Source: Chara braunii
Taxonomy: Eukaryota > Streptophyta > Charophyceae > Charales > Characeae
DNA length: 20,906 bases
NCBI GenBank assembly: GCA_003427395.1
Contig: BFEA01000076.1
Span: 3,344,560 to 3,365,465 of the forward strand
Reading direction: 5' to 3'
Shown: piece by piece, positions 1-9,069 of the stretch
Layout of the letters: each line of letters opens with the position of its first letter
Numbering within the stretch: the stretch's first letter is position 1
The notes under the pieces: generated by a model
Seen by the model: the letters and a program-made list of their open reading frames with translations, nothing else
Databases searched by the model: none
Told to the model about the DNA's origin: nothing
Made by a program: the position numbers and the translations under genes

Positions 1-1030
1 TAGTGTTTTGTCTATTCCACCTCTCCCATGTGAATTGCAACTTTCCCCCTTGTGTATGTGAGCCCATGTGAGTGATTTTCTCTCTCAATCTTCATCTTTC
101 ACTTGTTCTTTCGCTTGGGTGTGAATCGCAACTCATGTTTTGGTATAGTGTAGTATTTGAGTGGTGTAATGTGGGTGTTTTGTCTATTCTACCTCTCCCA
201 TGTGAAGCACAACTTTCCCCCTTGTGTATGTGAGCCCATGTGAGTGATTTTCTCTCTCATTCGTCATCTTTCACATGTTCTTTCACTTGGGTGTGAATCG
301 CAACTCATTTCTTGGTGTAGTGTAGTGTTTGAGTGGTGTAATGTGGGTGTTCTGTCTATTCTACCTCTCCCATGTGAATCGAAACTTTCCCGCTTGTGTA
401 TGTGAGCCCATGTGAGTGATTTTCTCTCTCATTCTTCATCTTTCACTTGTCCTCTCACTTGGGTGTGAATTGCAACTCATATTTTGGTGTGGTGTTGTGT
501 TTGAGTAGTGTAATGTGGGTGTTTTGTCTATTCTACCTCTCCCATGTGAATCGCAACTTTCCCCCTTGTATTTGTGAGCCCATGTGAGTGATTTTCTCTC
601 CCAATCTTCATCTTTCACTTTTTCTTTCACTTGGGTGTGAATCGCAACTCATATCTTGGTGTAGTGTTGTGTTTGAGTAGTGTAATGTGTGTGTTTTGTT
701 TATTCTGCTTCTCCCATGTGAATCGCAATTTTCCCCCCTTGTGTATGTGAGCTCATGTGAGTGATTTTCTCTCTCAATCTTCATCTTTCAGTTGTTCTAC
801 CACTTGGATGTGAATCGCAACTCATATATTGGTGTAGTGTAGTGTTTGAGTAGTGTAGAGTGGCTGTTTAGTCTGATTTTCTATCCCCATGTGCAGCGCA
901 ACTTTCCCCCTTTATGTGTCTGTGCTCAAAAAGTGTGCTTTTCCCCTTTCTCCTCCGTGCTTCGCCTGATTCTTCGCTTGGGTGTGGTTCGCAGCTTCAA
1001 ACTTGATGCAGTGTAGTGTTTTGATAGTCT
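1..1030. repeat. 172-bp tandem repeat, about 6 copies, truncated at window edge
   Basis: Copies begin at about 3, 175, 347, 519, 691 and 864, an exact 172-bp spacing except the last (173). Each carries the same landmarks in order: a TGTCTATTCTACCTCTCCC-like block, CATGTGAATCGCAACTTTCCC, GTGAGCCCATGTGAGTGATT and CTTGGGTGTGAATCGCAACTC. The first five are highly similar; the sixth and the stretch to about 1030 are clearly more diverged, so the right end looks like an array boundary. The array continues beyond base 1. No convincing ORF runs through it. The monomer length is close to nucleosomal spacing, as in many satellites, but six copies do not prove a satellite. Confidence 0.93.
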
Positions 1031-1377
1031 AGAGGGCTGGCATCGTCAGTCTTTCCACCCTTGGGTAAACTGTTGTTCCCTCTCCCTTACTCTAAGCTAG
1101 ATACCGCTTGATTCTAACCCTCCCATGTTCTATTCGAACGCGGTAATTGGGGAAGTCGGCAGGCTGCTGATTTTTCAGCAATCCGAGTTGCTGCTGTTGT
1201 TTTTTTTTACTGGGTAGCTGTAGGTCTGTAACTGTTGCTAGGACCTGGCCAGCATAGGCTGCTGCCTCGGGAAAAAGATGGGGTAACCGTCCGCCGGTGC
1301 GAAGATTGCACGGAAACCGTAAAACGGACCAAATGTGGTCGACGACACGTCGGCAACAGCGCTGCTGAAAACTTGGG

Positions 1378-1405
1378 ATGAGGTCTGAGAATTCTCAGAC
1401 CTCAT
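1378..1405. repeat. 28-bp perfect palindrome
   Basis: Reading out from the centre (GAATTC at 1389-1394), the two halves are perfectly complementary for 14 bp each: left half ATGAGGTCTGAGAA, right half TTCTCAGACCTCAT. There is no loop, so it is a true palindrome that could form a cruciform. It lies 45 bp from a second, unrelated hairpin. Confidence 0.95.
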
Positions 1406-1450
1406 GTTCTGAGTATAAACAGGTGGCCTGCAGACCCAGCAAGCCATCGG

Positions 1451-1483
1451 AGTCCGTTTTCTGAAAAAATCAGAAAACGGACT
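1451..1483. repeat. Inverted repeat, 14-bp perfect arms, A5 loop
   Basis: The left arm AGTCCGTTTTCTGA (1451-1464) is the exact reverse complement of the right arm TCAGAAAACGGACT (1470-1483), separated by AAAAA. The + strand RNA would form a stable hairpin. There is no T-run after it that would suggest a Pol III or bacterial-type terminator, so no function is assigned. Confidence 0.95.
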
Positions 1484-1989
1484 TCCGCAAACTATTCACC
1501 CCCGGAACGGCCAACGCCCGAAACGGGCAACTTGGCCCAAACGGCGTCCGAATGACACCAAATTTAATGGAGGTCTTCCCTGTCATACAGTGAGAGGGCC
1601 CACCAAAATTTGGGCGATTCCGATGTCGTTTGGGGCAGGAAACGCAGGTCTGAGTACCCCGAATTTTCGCCCCGGCGGAAAAAAAAACAGCGAAAGTGGT
1701 AAGTTTCGAAAACCGGCAAATCTGCAGATTCTGCGACTTCCCAGCCAGTTGTACCAGCTGTTGAACTGTGTTTTTCTGCATATTAGCTGCAGATTGAGTA
1801 CTGAGGGACTTTGTTTCGTCTCCGGGACTAAGGGGTAAGGCGGCAACGGACCCGGACACTTGGGTAAGGGGGCGGCACGGAGCCAAGACCACCTTGCACC
1901 TTCCATCCTCCACCACCTTCAACTCCACCTCCCTCACTCCATCCACCATAGCCATCTACCCCGTCGGGATGTCCAAGGGACAACCCAAA

Positions 1990-2815
1990 ATGCCTCCCAC
2001 GTCCTTCCTCCTCCGTCACCCACACCCGTCCACCATAGCCAACCACCTCCCACCTTCTTCCTCCTCCATCACCCACACCCATCCACCATAACCAACCACC
2101 TCCCCCCTTCTTCCTCCTCCATCACCCACACCCACCCACCATAGCCAACCATCATGCACCTTCTTCCTCCTCCATCACCGACACCCCTCCACCATAGCCA
2201 ACCACCTTCCACCTTCTTCCTCTTCCATCACCCACACCCATCCACCATAGTCAACCACCTTGCACCTTCTCCCTCCTCCATCACCCACACCCATCCACCA
2301 TAGCCAACCACCTAGCACCTCCTTCCTCCTCCATCACCCGCACCCATCCACCATAGCCAAACACCTTGCGCCTTCTTCCTCCTTCATCACCCACACTCGT
2401 CCACCATAGCCAACCACCTTGCACCTTCACCCTCCTCCATCACCCGCACCCATCCACCATAGCCAACCACAGTGCATCTTCCTCCTCTTCATCACCCACA
2501 CTCATCCACCATAGCCAACCACCTTGCACCTTCTTCCTCCTTGATCACCCACACCCATCCACCATAGCCAACCACCTTGCACCTTCTTCCTCCTCCATCA
2601 CCCGCACCCATCCAGCATAGCCAACCCCCATGCACCTTCTTCCTCCTCCATCACCCACACCCGTCCTCCATAGCTAACCACCTTGCACCTTCCTCCTCCT
2701 CCATCACCCAGACCCGTCCACCATAGCAAACCACTTTGCACCTTCTTCCTCCTCCATCACCCACACCCATCCACCATAGCCTACCACCTTGCAGCTTCCT
2801 CCTCCACCATCACCC
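1990..2815. repeat. 53-bp C-rich minisatellite, about 15 copies
   Basis: The anchor CCACCATAGCC recurs at 2030, 2083, 2136, 2189, 2242, 2295, 2348, 2401, 2454, 2506, 2559, 2612, 2665, 2718 and 2771: a constant 53-bp period with a single 52-bp interval. Each unit also contains CACCTTCTTCCTCCTCCATCA and CCCACACCC. Since 53 is not a multiple of three, reading frames rotate through the array and the Pro/Ser/His-rich ORFs across it are unlikely to be real proteins. The + strand is almost G-free, giving extreme strand asymmetry. Confidence 0.95.
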
Positions 2816-2914
2816 TAGCTCACCCAAGGGTCGTAGGGGGTTTCAAGGGGGCACAAGGGACCTTAGGTAGGCCGGTAGGGTTGAGTAGAGGGATGAGGTC
2901 GATTAGGGTAGGAG

Positions 2915-2916
<2 letters not shown>

Positions 2917-2950
<34 letters not shown>
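2917..2950. repeat. (TC)17 microsatellite
   Basis: Seventeen uninterrupted TC dinucleotides, continuing into an impure polypyrimidine tract to about 3030. The reverse strand is (GA)n. Confidence 0.97.
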
Positions 2951-2955
<5 letters not shown>

Positions 2956-4865
2956 CTCTCTCTTTCCTTCCCTCTCTTTCCTTCTCTTTCTTCCTCCCGC
3001 TCTCCTTCCCCTTCCCCCTTTGTCCTTTCCCTTGGTACGCGACTAACCTTTCCCCTCACCCGTTACATTGCCAGGGAACGCACAAGCAAAAAACTTGGTC
3101 CTCACTTGATGGAAAGAGGGGGCAAGGGGGGGGCTGCCAGTCCCTTGTGTCACCAAGAAGGAAAGGAACGGGATTCTTGTGGGAACTTAAAAAGGCGGGA
3201 TCTTTGGTAAAAGCGGGAAGGAGCGAAGGCTTGTGACAAGGTCAGTTTTGACTCAACCATTCTCCCCGACTGCATGACTAAGGAAAGGGCATGGTTTGCT
3301 TGAGGGATGGGAAAGACAACCAAAGGGCCATCGAAAGAGGAATGAACTTAGGCTTGCGGAAGGGGCGATGTGTTGACCCCGATGGGGATTGTACATTGGT
3401 TTTTGCCTTGTGTGGCCTTGTGCAGGTGAGTAGCTTAGGGCGGATTGAGTGGGACTGGATCCGCGGGATGCGGGCAAGGGTGGGAAAAATCGACAAGGGA
3501 AGGACACGGGCTTTGCATGAAATATGGATGTGGGAAGGACCTGAAGATGGAGGGCTTGGGTGAATGGTGGACTATGAAGTGTGTCATTATATGATGAATG
3601 AGTGGGGCGATTCTCTTGCGTGCAAGTCAAAAGCCCGAAAAGACTAAGGGCAACCATAAATAGGTGAATGCAATGCTAGTCCCTCAAGCAAAAAAATATA
3701 TATAGGGGCTAGGGGTTGGGCGGCGCCATCGCACCCCGAGGATGCCCTAGGAATCACCTTGAACTACTACGCTTAGTGAAAAGGTGTGTGGCCCAATGGA
3801 TGATGCTTGACCTACACACGAAAGAAGATGAATTCTCAATGAACTCCCTGGACTGCTCGTGTATCGGAAGGAGCAATTACCTGGTTACAATTAAGCGAAT
3901 CGAGAAAACGCCACGAGTGATCAAAGAGCTTCTTACGCGAGAGCGGAGCTACATCCCCCAATGTAAAGCCCTCTCGCAAATGGCCCATCCCCATCCATCT
4001 CATAGCACTAGGTGGGGGTGCCCCTGGGACGAACAACCCGCGCCCTGAGCATGAGCGTGGGCGGGTCGAGCGAAATGGGACTCGCAATGGGGTCGACTTA
4101 GGCTCGAAAGTCCTTCAGGGTACGACCGATACAAGAATGGTGGAGGTGACGGACATGGGTTGAACTGACCCATACGATCTCGAGAGGGGCGCCCGACGCA
4201 TGACCGTGAAGACAACATTAAGATAAGGAACGAGGAGTTGTGTGCCGATGGATGTGAATGCCCGAACGACCGATTTCTGTCCCCACTGAGTACACGGGGT
4301 GATTCCCGGTGCCAACGGGGGTGTACAAGAGCGGCAAGACGGGATGGGGTATTCTGGGCAAGAAGGTGAGGGCGACCCCCCACTGGAGTCTGGGTACCGC
4401 GCTCGCGACGGTTGAGCTGTGCTTGAGGTACGGGATAAAACTCTGTCGATAGTAACAGTGGAGAGACCCATTTTGGGAAAGAAAGGTCGGTGAGGAGATG
4501 ACCGGCCTGTGTGCGAAGTTTGCCTGATTTTCTTCTTTTGTGTCTCCCTCTGTAAAGTTTGCTTGAGGATGTTGGGATGGGACCAAGCTTTCTAAGTCTA
4601 TTCTCACCCCTTCCTAAGTCCGCACGAGTGAGAGAAAATGAGGATAAGCTTGGATAGGAGTCGGAAGGAATGGAACCGAAGAGGAAGGAATATCGGTCGG
4701 TGGTGATCAATTGGGGATACGACGGGGACAATGGTGCTCGGGAAAAAGGGGTGGGGAAAATTAGGGAGACCCGGATGAGGGGTTTGAAAACTATTCTCAT
4801 CTAGCAAGGGAGACAGTCCGTGTGGTGCTCTCTTATGAAAACAGGACCGGAGCCGGGAGAACGAG
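2951..4865. other. Gene-poor stretch, possible 5' LTR/leader of the retroelement
   Basis: Both strands have open stretches of up to about 266 codons here (minus strand, 4000-4800), but they overlap one another, show no recognisable motif and have Ser/Pro-rich compositions that reflect base bias. I treat none as a gene. As the sequence immediately 5' of the ORF array, this is where a 5' LTR, primer binding site and leader would be expected, but I found no convincing primer binding site and no matching copy downstream of the element. Confidence 0.4.
3697..3705 (+). promoter_or_regulatory. Possible TATA element
   Basis: A run of A's leads directly into TATATATAG at 3697-3705, followed by a G-rich segment. 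It is about 1.16 kb upstream of the first array ORF on the same strand and could be an LTR promoter. AT runs of this kind arise by chance, and no paired LTR was found, so this is only a candidate. Confidence 0.2.
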
Positions 4866-5678
4866 ATGGCACGGTGGTTCTCGTCTCCTGTCTATTCTAG
4901 TGGTCCAGAGATGCCAATAGACGTAAAGGATGGGGTATCTGTCGTCCTCCCGGAAGAAGGAACGTGGACAGACCTGAAGCCAGCCTATCAAACTGTGATG
5001 TTGGACGAGAAGGACGCGTTCCTCTGGATAGAGACGATTTGGACTAAGGTGAGCCTGACGAGACTGTCGCCAAGCTTAATGGACTTGGAATTCCGGGGGA
5101 CGGTGGAAGCTCGAGGATGGGTCTACCTATCCCAGGAGATGGAAAATGCAATGGTAATAGGATTAGTACTGGGCACGGTACCGAACCAGTTGTTTAGACA
5201 AGCCGAACGGGAAGTGATATGGGCGGCCTGCCAGCGGGCGGAGATGGAAATGAAGAAGGTAGAGGTGCGAGTGGAACTCGGGGACAGGGGAAACATGAGA
5301 CGACCCCTTAGAACGATGAGGTGCGTATTACCCCCGTTTCTGGTGGATGCGGTCTTTGGGACCAGGGATAGGTTGGAGCAAATATGCTAGTCGATGACGC
5401 GCTTGAGGCTGTACCAGTGTGCTCGACAGGACTTCTTTAGGCTGTCAGTAGAAATGGGGCCGTTCAGAGGGAACTGGGCGGAGGAACTAGCAGAAGTATT
5501 AAACCTCCTCAGCGGGGATGATGTCTTTGTTCCTAGCTCAGTGCATTGGCAGATAGTTTATCGAAATGTGGCAGTGGGGGAGACCTTCCTGGAAGGGCTG
5601 AAGGACTTGTTCTTTGACGAGGGGGACGATTTCAGTGATGACGGGGACGATGACGAGATAGAAGACTGGGACTTTTGA
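4866..5678 (+). pseudogene. Array ORF copy 1 (unknown protein family), one in-frame TAG
   Basis: The first of four tandem homologous ORFs, of unrecognised family. It opens at ATG 4866 and stays in one frame to TGA 5676-5678 (270 codons) except for a TAG at 5388-5390. Homology to the other copies runs through the TAG, which therefore splits one gene. Blocks shared with the siblings: FLWIETIW (near residue 57), a GTVEARGWVYLSQ block, VLPPFLVDAVFG just before the TAG, VEMGPFRGN (5448-5474) after it, and ETFLEGLKDLF near the end. The C-terminus is strongly acidic (FDEGDDFSDDGDDDEIEDWDF region). There is no signal peptide or membrane segment. It starts with MA, like copies 3 and 4. Function unknown. 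Confidence 0.75.
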
Positions 5679-6466
5679 AGGGGGGGACTTACCCGGGGAA
5701 TGGCCTGTCGACTATGTGCAGGTAGGGAACGATGGTCCAAGAACTCCAGCTGTGGGACTGCACGTTCAAAAGACGAGAACCAAGGCGAATTAGAGGGGGA
5801 GTAGAAATGCCCTTGCCGGCAGAATGTGAGTGGAGATGAGCGACTTGTGACTGGGTCAGGCTTGAGATCGCACCGGAACTGTCGTATCTGTGGATAGAAT
5901 GCATCTGGAACCCCATTAGGGAGGAAGATGGATGGGAAGATATCGTAGAAGGAAAGGTGGAATCTGTTGGGACGGTCGTCTTGTCGGAACAGGGGTGGCA
6001 TCTGTTCTGCACCACTCTAGCGGCAGGGCAAAATCCGATGTGGCTTTTGGAGGGAGCAGAGACAAGGACTCGGAAGCCGGGTGAGAGGTTTGCCAATAAG
6101 GGATGGGATGAAGTCCACAGTAGGGTCGTAATGGGGGGATGGAAAGAATTCAGGCCACCCTGCGTGCGAAAGAGGATCTGGGTCCTCGAGTTCATAGTGG
6201 ACTGGTTTGGGGGTTTTGACCATGTTGCGGAAGTGGCCGGCACAATGGAACGGATACACATAGACTATACATGGCTGTCAGAGGAGTTTTACAAAATGTC
6301 ACAGAAGTACAGGTCTTTCCATGGCGATAGAGGCTGGGAAGTCCTCATCATTTTGAATATGGACAGGTACGATCAATTAGAGGTAGCTCCGGAAATTAGG
6401 GAGGCTATAATCCGTCGGGAGGTAGCGGCGACACCTTGTTATGTGGATGATGTGTTTAAGCTGTTC

Positions 6467-6532
6467 GAGGTACTGTGGTTCTGTCTCTTATACACATCTA
6501 GATGTGTATAAGAGACAGGAGGTACTGTGGTT
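6467..6532. repeat. 14-bp direct duplication flanking the adapter
   Basis: GAGGTACTGTGGTT occurs at 6467-6480 immediately before the adapter and again at 6519-6532 immediately after it. This is longer than the 9-bp target duplication of Tn5, so it is better read as the same genomic bases joined from two read ends than as a transposition scar. Confidence 0.95.
6481..6518. other. Nextera mate-pair junction adapter left in assembly (artefact)
   Basis: Two Tn5 mosaic ends sit head to head: CTGTCTCTTATACACATCT (6481-6499) followed directly by AGATGTGTATAAGAGACAG (6500-6518). This exact 38-bp palindrome is the circularisation junction of the Nextera mate-pair library method. It is not biological sequence, and it adds a false reading (CLLYTSRCV then stop) to the end of copy 2. 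Confidence 0.98.
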
Positions 6533-6661
6533 CGAATAAGAACAGGGAAAAGCCGCGGGCCAGGCAAGTGTGGAATGCTACTGAGATAAGGGAGTGGGAT
6601 GTCTGGCCATTGCAGGGTTCATTGCAAATTGCGGAGTAAGGGGACGAAGGATAGGTGCACA

Positions 6662-7414
6662 ATGGCACGAAGAAGGACGTTCCTTGAGGACTGCCTGCTG
6701 GGCATTGAGCCGCCAAGGGATGTGGCTGGTGGGATGGAAATTAGCTGGCACCCGGTGGTGGACTAGGTCGAGGTTGAGCTCATGGAAAACACGGTTTACT
6801 TAGTGACGAGAATTGAGTGGCGCGCGGATGAAAACGGGGAATGGAACCCGGACCCGCGGGGGCATGTGCGTGCAGAGGGTCGGTTGTATATGTCTAAGGA
6901 CGGGTGGCGAGCGTTCGGAGTCTTGTTGGCATCAGGGGAGGATCCGTTGAGTATGTTCGAAGAAGCGTGGCAACTAGTGTGGCAGGCGGGGTTCGATTTC
7001 GCAGACTCAGAACTTGATGACATGACGGCTAACCTTGGAGTAGCCATGGTCGGAAGCTTCGAGCTGCCTAGTGAAAACGTTTGGATGAGGTTGCCGCCCT
7101 TTTTGCTAGAAAGGTTAGGCGGGGTGGAGCTTGTTAGGAGGGTTGTGGCCGACCTCGCCAACCTGACGTTTGAGGACGCAATGGTTCACCGAGAGTATTA
7201 CCGGGCCTTCGTAGAAATGGGGCCGTTCAGCGGAGAGCAGAGGTATGAAGTATTGCGAATTTTGCTCGCCATATTTACCACCAGGCCAAGGGCTCCGGTC
7301 GTTAGCGACAAGGTTCTATGGGGCGTTGTTCGACGAGAGATAAGTCGGGGGATGACTTACGTAGATGACCTGTACCGCTTGTATGAGCCAATGGAAGTAG
7401 AGACAGGCCAATAG
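6662..7414 (+). pseudogene. Array ORF copy 3, one in-frame TAG
   Basis: The third array member. Starting at ATG 6662 (MARRRTFLED) brings in the family's N-terminal block GGMEISWHPVV, which a start at the later ATG 6782 would lose. A TAG at 6764-6766 lies where copies 2 and 4 have Trp (DWVRLE, EWRVVT), consistent with a TGG to TAG change. After it come VYLVTRIEW, GRLYMSKDGWRAF, MRLPPFLLERLGG, VEMGPFSGE (from 7211) and MTYVDDLYRLYE, ending at TAG 7412-7414; about 250 aa. The GPF block shares 20 identical bases with copy 1. Soluble, charged, no membrane segment. Function unknown. Confidence 0.72.
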
Positions 7415-7562
7415 GAGAGGCAAGGAAAAGAGAAGGGGATAAAAAAAGGGAAAGGATATCGAAGTCAAGGATCGGGGAGTTGCCCGGGTGGGGCCGAAAA
7501 ATGGATGAAATAAGCAAAACTCGCTTGCTGTTTAAACTGTGCAGGGGACCGCTAATCAACAA

Positions 7563-8348
7563 ATGGCGATGAGACGCCCTCGGATGTCGCGACGGCCCAC
7601 GCACCCTCGGCCACCCACAGAAAGTGGAGGTGGATGGGAGGTTTCGCTCCCGGCAAGCTACATGGTCAGAGGACTTGACACTGAATGGAGAGTCGTGACC
7701 TTGGGAAGGGACCGGGCGTTCATGATGGTAGAATGTTTGTGGGATGGTATGAGGATTAATAGGGGACCAGGGGACGATCTGTACACTGATCTCAAGGTGA
7801 CTGGGACCGTATACCTACCGGAACTTGGATGGCACATGTTAGGAACGGAATTGGCACTAGGGCATGGGCTGTTACCAATCTTCCAAAGGGTTACTAAGAC
7901 ACTGAACCGAGTAGGCCAGGAAGTGCGGGGGAGAAGGAATGTGGGACTGAGAACCCGGGTGAAGGTAGGAGGTTGGCGAGAGTTTAAGGCCCCGATGACA
8001 GGACTACGGTGCCGAATGCCTCGTTTCATGGTGGACTTGGTGTTTGGCAGCCTCTCAAGGGCAAGGGACCTGGTGGACTCGACCCTGGTCTGGATCCACC
8101 ACTTCCGACCGCAGACGACCGGAATGTTTTACGATGTGTCGGTCAGGCATGGGCCATTCTGGGGAAACCAGGCCTGTCAACTACTTGAACTCATCGAGAT
8201 TTTGATATTTGGGTTGCCTCGCTTGGCGTTTGAGGAATATGAACCGATAATCATCAGGGAAATAGAAATGGGAGAAAATTATCTTGCTGGGGTGGCTGAC
8301 TTGTTTGAAGAACCTGACGAGCGGGATAGGCCTGAGGGACCGACGTGA
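7563..8348 (+). CDS. Array ORF copy 4 (unknown protein family), intact
   Basis: The fourth and only uninterrupted member: 261 aa from ATG 7563 (MAMRRPRMSRR) to TGA 8346-8348. The frame is open slightly upstream, but only to non-ATG codons. The N-terminus is basic and Pro-rich (about 25 residues), followed by the family blocks: GGGWEVSLPAS, RAFMMVECLW, GTVYLPELGWHML, CRMPRFMVDLVFG, VRHGPFWGN and ENYLAGVADLFEE, ending in a charged tail. I see no zinc-binding cluster, catalytic signature or transmembrane helix. It sits 148 bp after copy 3 and about 350 bp before the first ATG of the gag reading frame, on the same strand. As the intact copy it is the best query for identifying the family. Confidence 0.75.
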   Translation: MAMRRPRMSRRPTHPRPPTESGGGWEVSLPASYMVRGLDTEWRVVTLGRDRAFMMVECLWDGMRINRGPGDDLYTDLKVTGTVYLPELGWHMLGTELALGHGLLPIFQRVTKTLNRVGQEVRGRRNVGLRTRVKVGGWREFKAPMTGLRCRMPRFMVDLVFGSLSRARDLVDSTLVWIHHFRPQTTGMFYDVSVRHGPFWGNQACQLLELIEILIFGLPRLAFEEYEPIIIREIEMGENYLAGVADLFEEPDERDRPEGPT

Positions 8349-8700
8349 GAAAAAGTACTGGGAAAAGGTAGGGAAAAGTAAAAAGGGGGAAACCGGAATG
8401 AGAAGCTAGCCGTCAGCAAGGGGGCAGTGGTCGGAGTTCCGCCGTACCTAAGGATGTGGCAGGAAGGAACTGGGAAGACCACCCGTGCTGACGACGCCAA
8501 GGTGTTCGGGTGTCGGGGAGTCGGAAAAGGCTATCCTCGAAAGGAAAGCCGCTAATTTCAGACACCACCCTAAGGAACCGGGGCACGGCAGTGACGAAAC
8601 GCCAAGCCTCGGCAGCGAGCCTTCCGGCAGAAGAAAGACAAAACGGCGCCCTGTAGGAAATTGTCAGGTGGGTCGTCCCGACAAAATAAGACGGCAAAAC

Positions 8701-9000
8701 ATGGAAATAAGTAAGAATAAGGGGATCTTAGGGCTCGGGACTAGGGAAGCTATGAACATCTGGCCGTTTTCGCAAAAAAAAAATTCCATGTGCAGGGTAG
8801 GTAACGGGATGGCGTCAAAAGAGGAGGGCGAAGGGCTGCAGAGCAAAGGGAGTCAGGGCACGGATAGAGGCGGGGAACGGAACAAAGGGTCGGTAAGGGA
8901 TCGAGAGTCGGCAAAATCAGAAGGGACCAGGGAAAACGGGAAGGACCTTTCGACAGGGGAAAGTTCGGGGAAAGCCGGGGGAAACAAAAGAGGATCCTAG
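8701..9000 (+). pseudogene. N-terminal extension of gag, closed by an in-frame TAG
   Basis: This lies in the same frame as gag. The frame opens after TAA 8449-8451 and its first ATG is 8701. The product is highly charged, low-complexity and Gly/Lys/Glu/Arg-rich. It ends at TAG 8998-9000, after which the same kind of Lys/Arg/Asp-rich sequence carries straight on to the ATG at 9070 with no other stop. That suggests a longer gag N-terminus broken by one nonsense change (CAG to TAG would suffice), though a short separate ORF or stop readthrough cannot be excluded. Confidence 0.5.
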
Positions 9001-9069
9001 CAAAGCAGGGAAAAGGGGGACGACGACAGGACGAGTCGTCGAAAGTCTGACGGAACCACACCCAAGAAA

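Larger units (their letters stand above)
1031..1989. other. Non-coding stretch with two strong hairpins
   Basis: No coding region here has a recognisable product. Apparent ORFs on either strand are short, overlap one another and show no motif. The stretch holds two separate perfect inverted repeats (listed individually) and a T9 run near 1200-1208. From about 1890 the base composition drifts towards the C-rich minisatellite that follows. Confidence 0.6.
5732..6539 (+). pseudogene. Array ORF copy 2, one in-frame TGA, interrupted by adapter
   Basis: The second member of the array, 53 bp after copy 1. I place the start at ATG 5732 because that frame yields the family's N-terminal block (GGVEMPLPAECEW, matching GGWEVSLPAS of copy 4). 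A TGA at 5837-5839 interrupts it just before DWVRLEI and YLWIECIW. The rest is open, with VGTVVLSEQGWHLF, VLEFIVDWFGG and PCYVDDVFKLFE. An Illumina mate-pair adapter plus a 14-bp duplication (52 bp in total) sits near the 3' end and creates a false tail; without them the frame ends at TAA 6537-6539 after WFE, giving about 251 aa. This copy has lost the GPF motif (it has RSFHGDRG instead). Confidence 0.7.

Noticed and set aside
1470-1955. Minus-strand ORF of 161 codons
   Set aside because: Overlaps other open frames on both strands, crosses a hairpin, has no recognisable motif and a composition that reflects base bias.
1860-2620. Pro/Ser/His-rich + strand ORFs
   Set aside because: They are translations of the 53-bp minisatellite; a period not divisible by three means frames rotate, so no consistent protein repeat exists.
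4000-4800. 266-codon minus-strand ORF
   Set aside because: No domain or motif, Ser/Pro-rich, overlapped by several other minus-strand frames; most likely chance openness in G-rich + strand DNA.
6481-6518. Reading the 38-bp palindrome as a natural hairpin or terminator
   Set aside because: It is identical to two Tn5 mosaic ends in the Nextera mate-pair junction orientation, so it is synthetic.
8998-9010. Tobamovirus-type readthrough context at the gag TAG
   Set aside because: TAG CAA matches only the first codon of the known TAG-CAR-YYA context; the next codon AGC does not fit.
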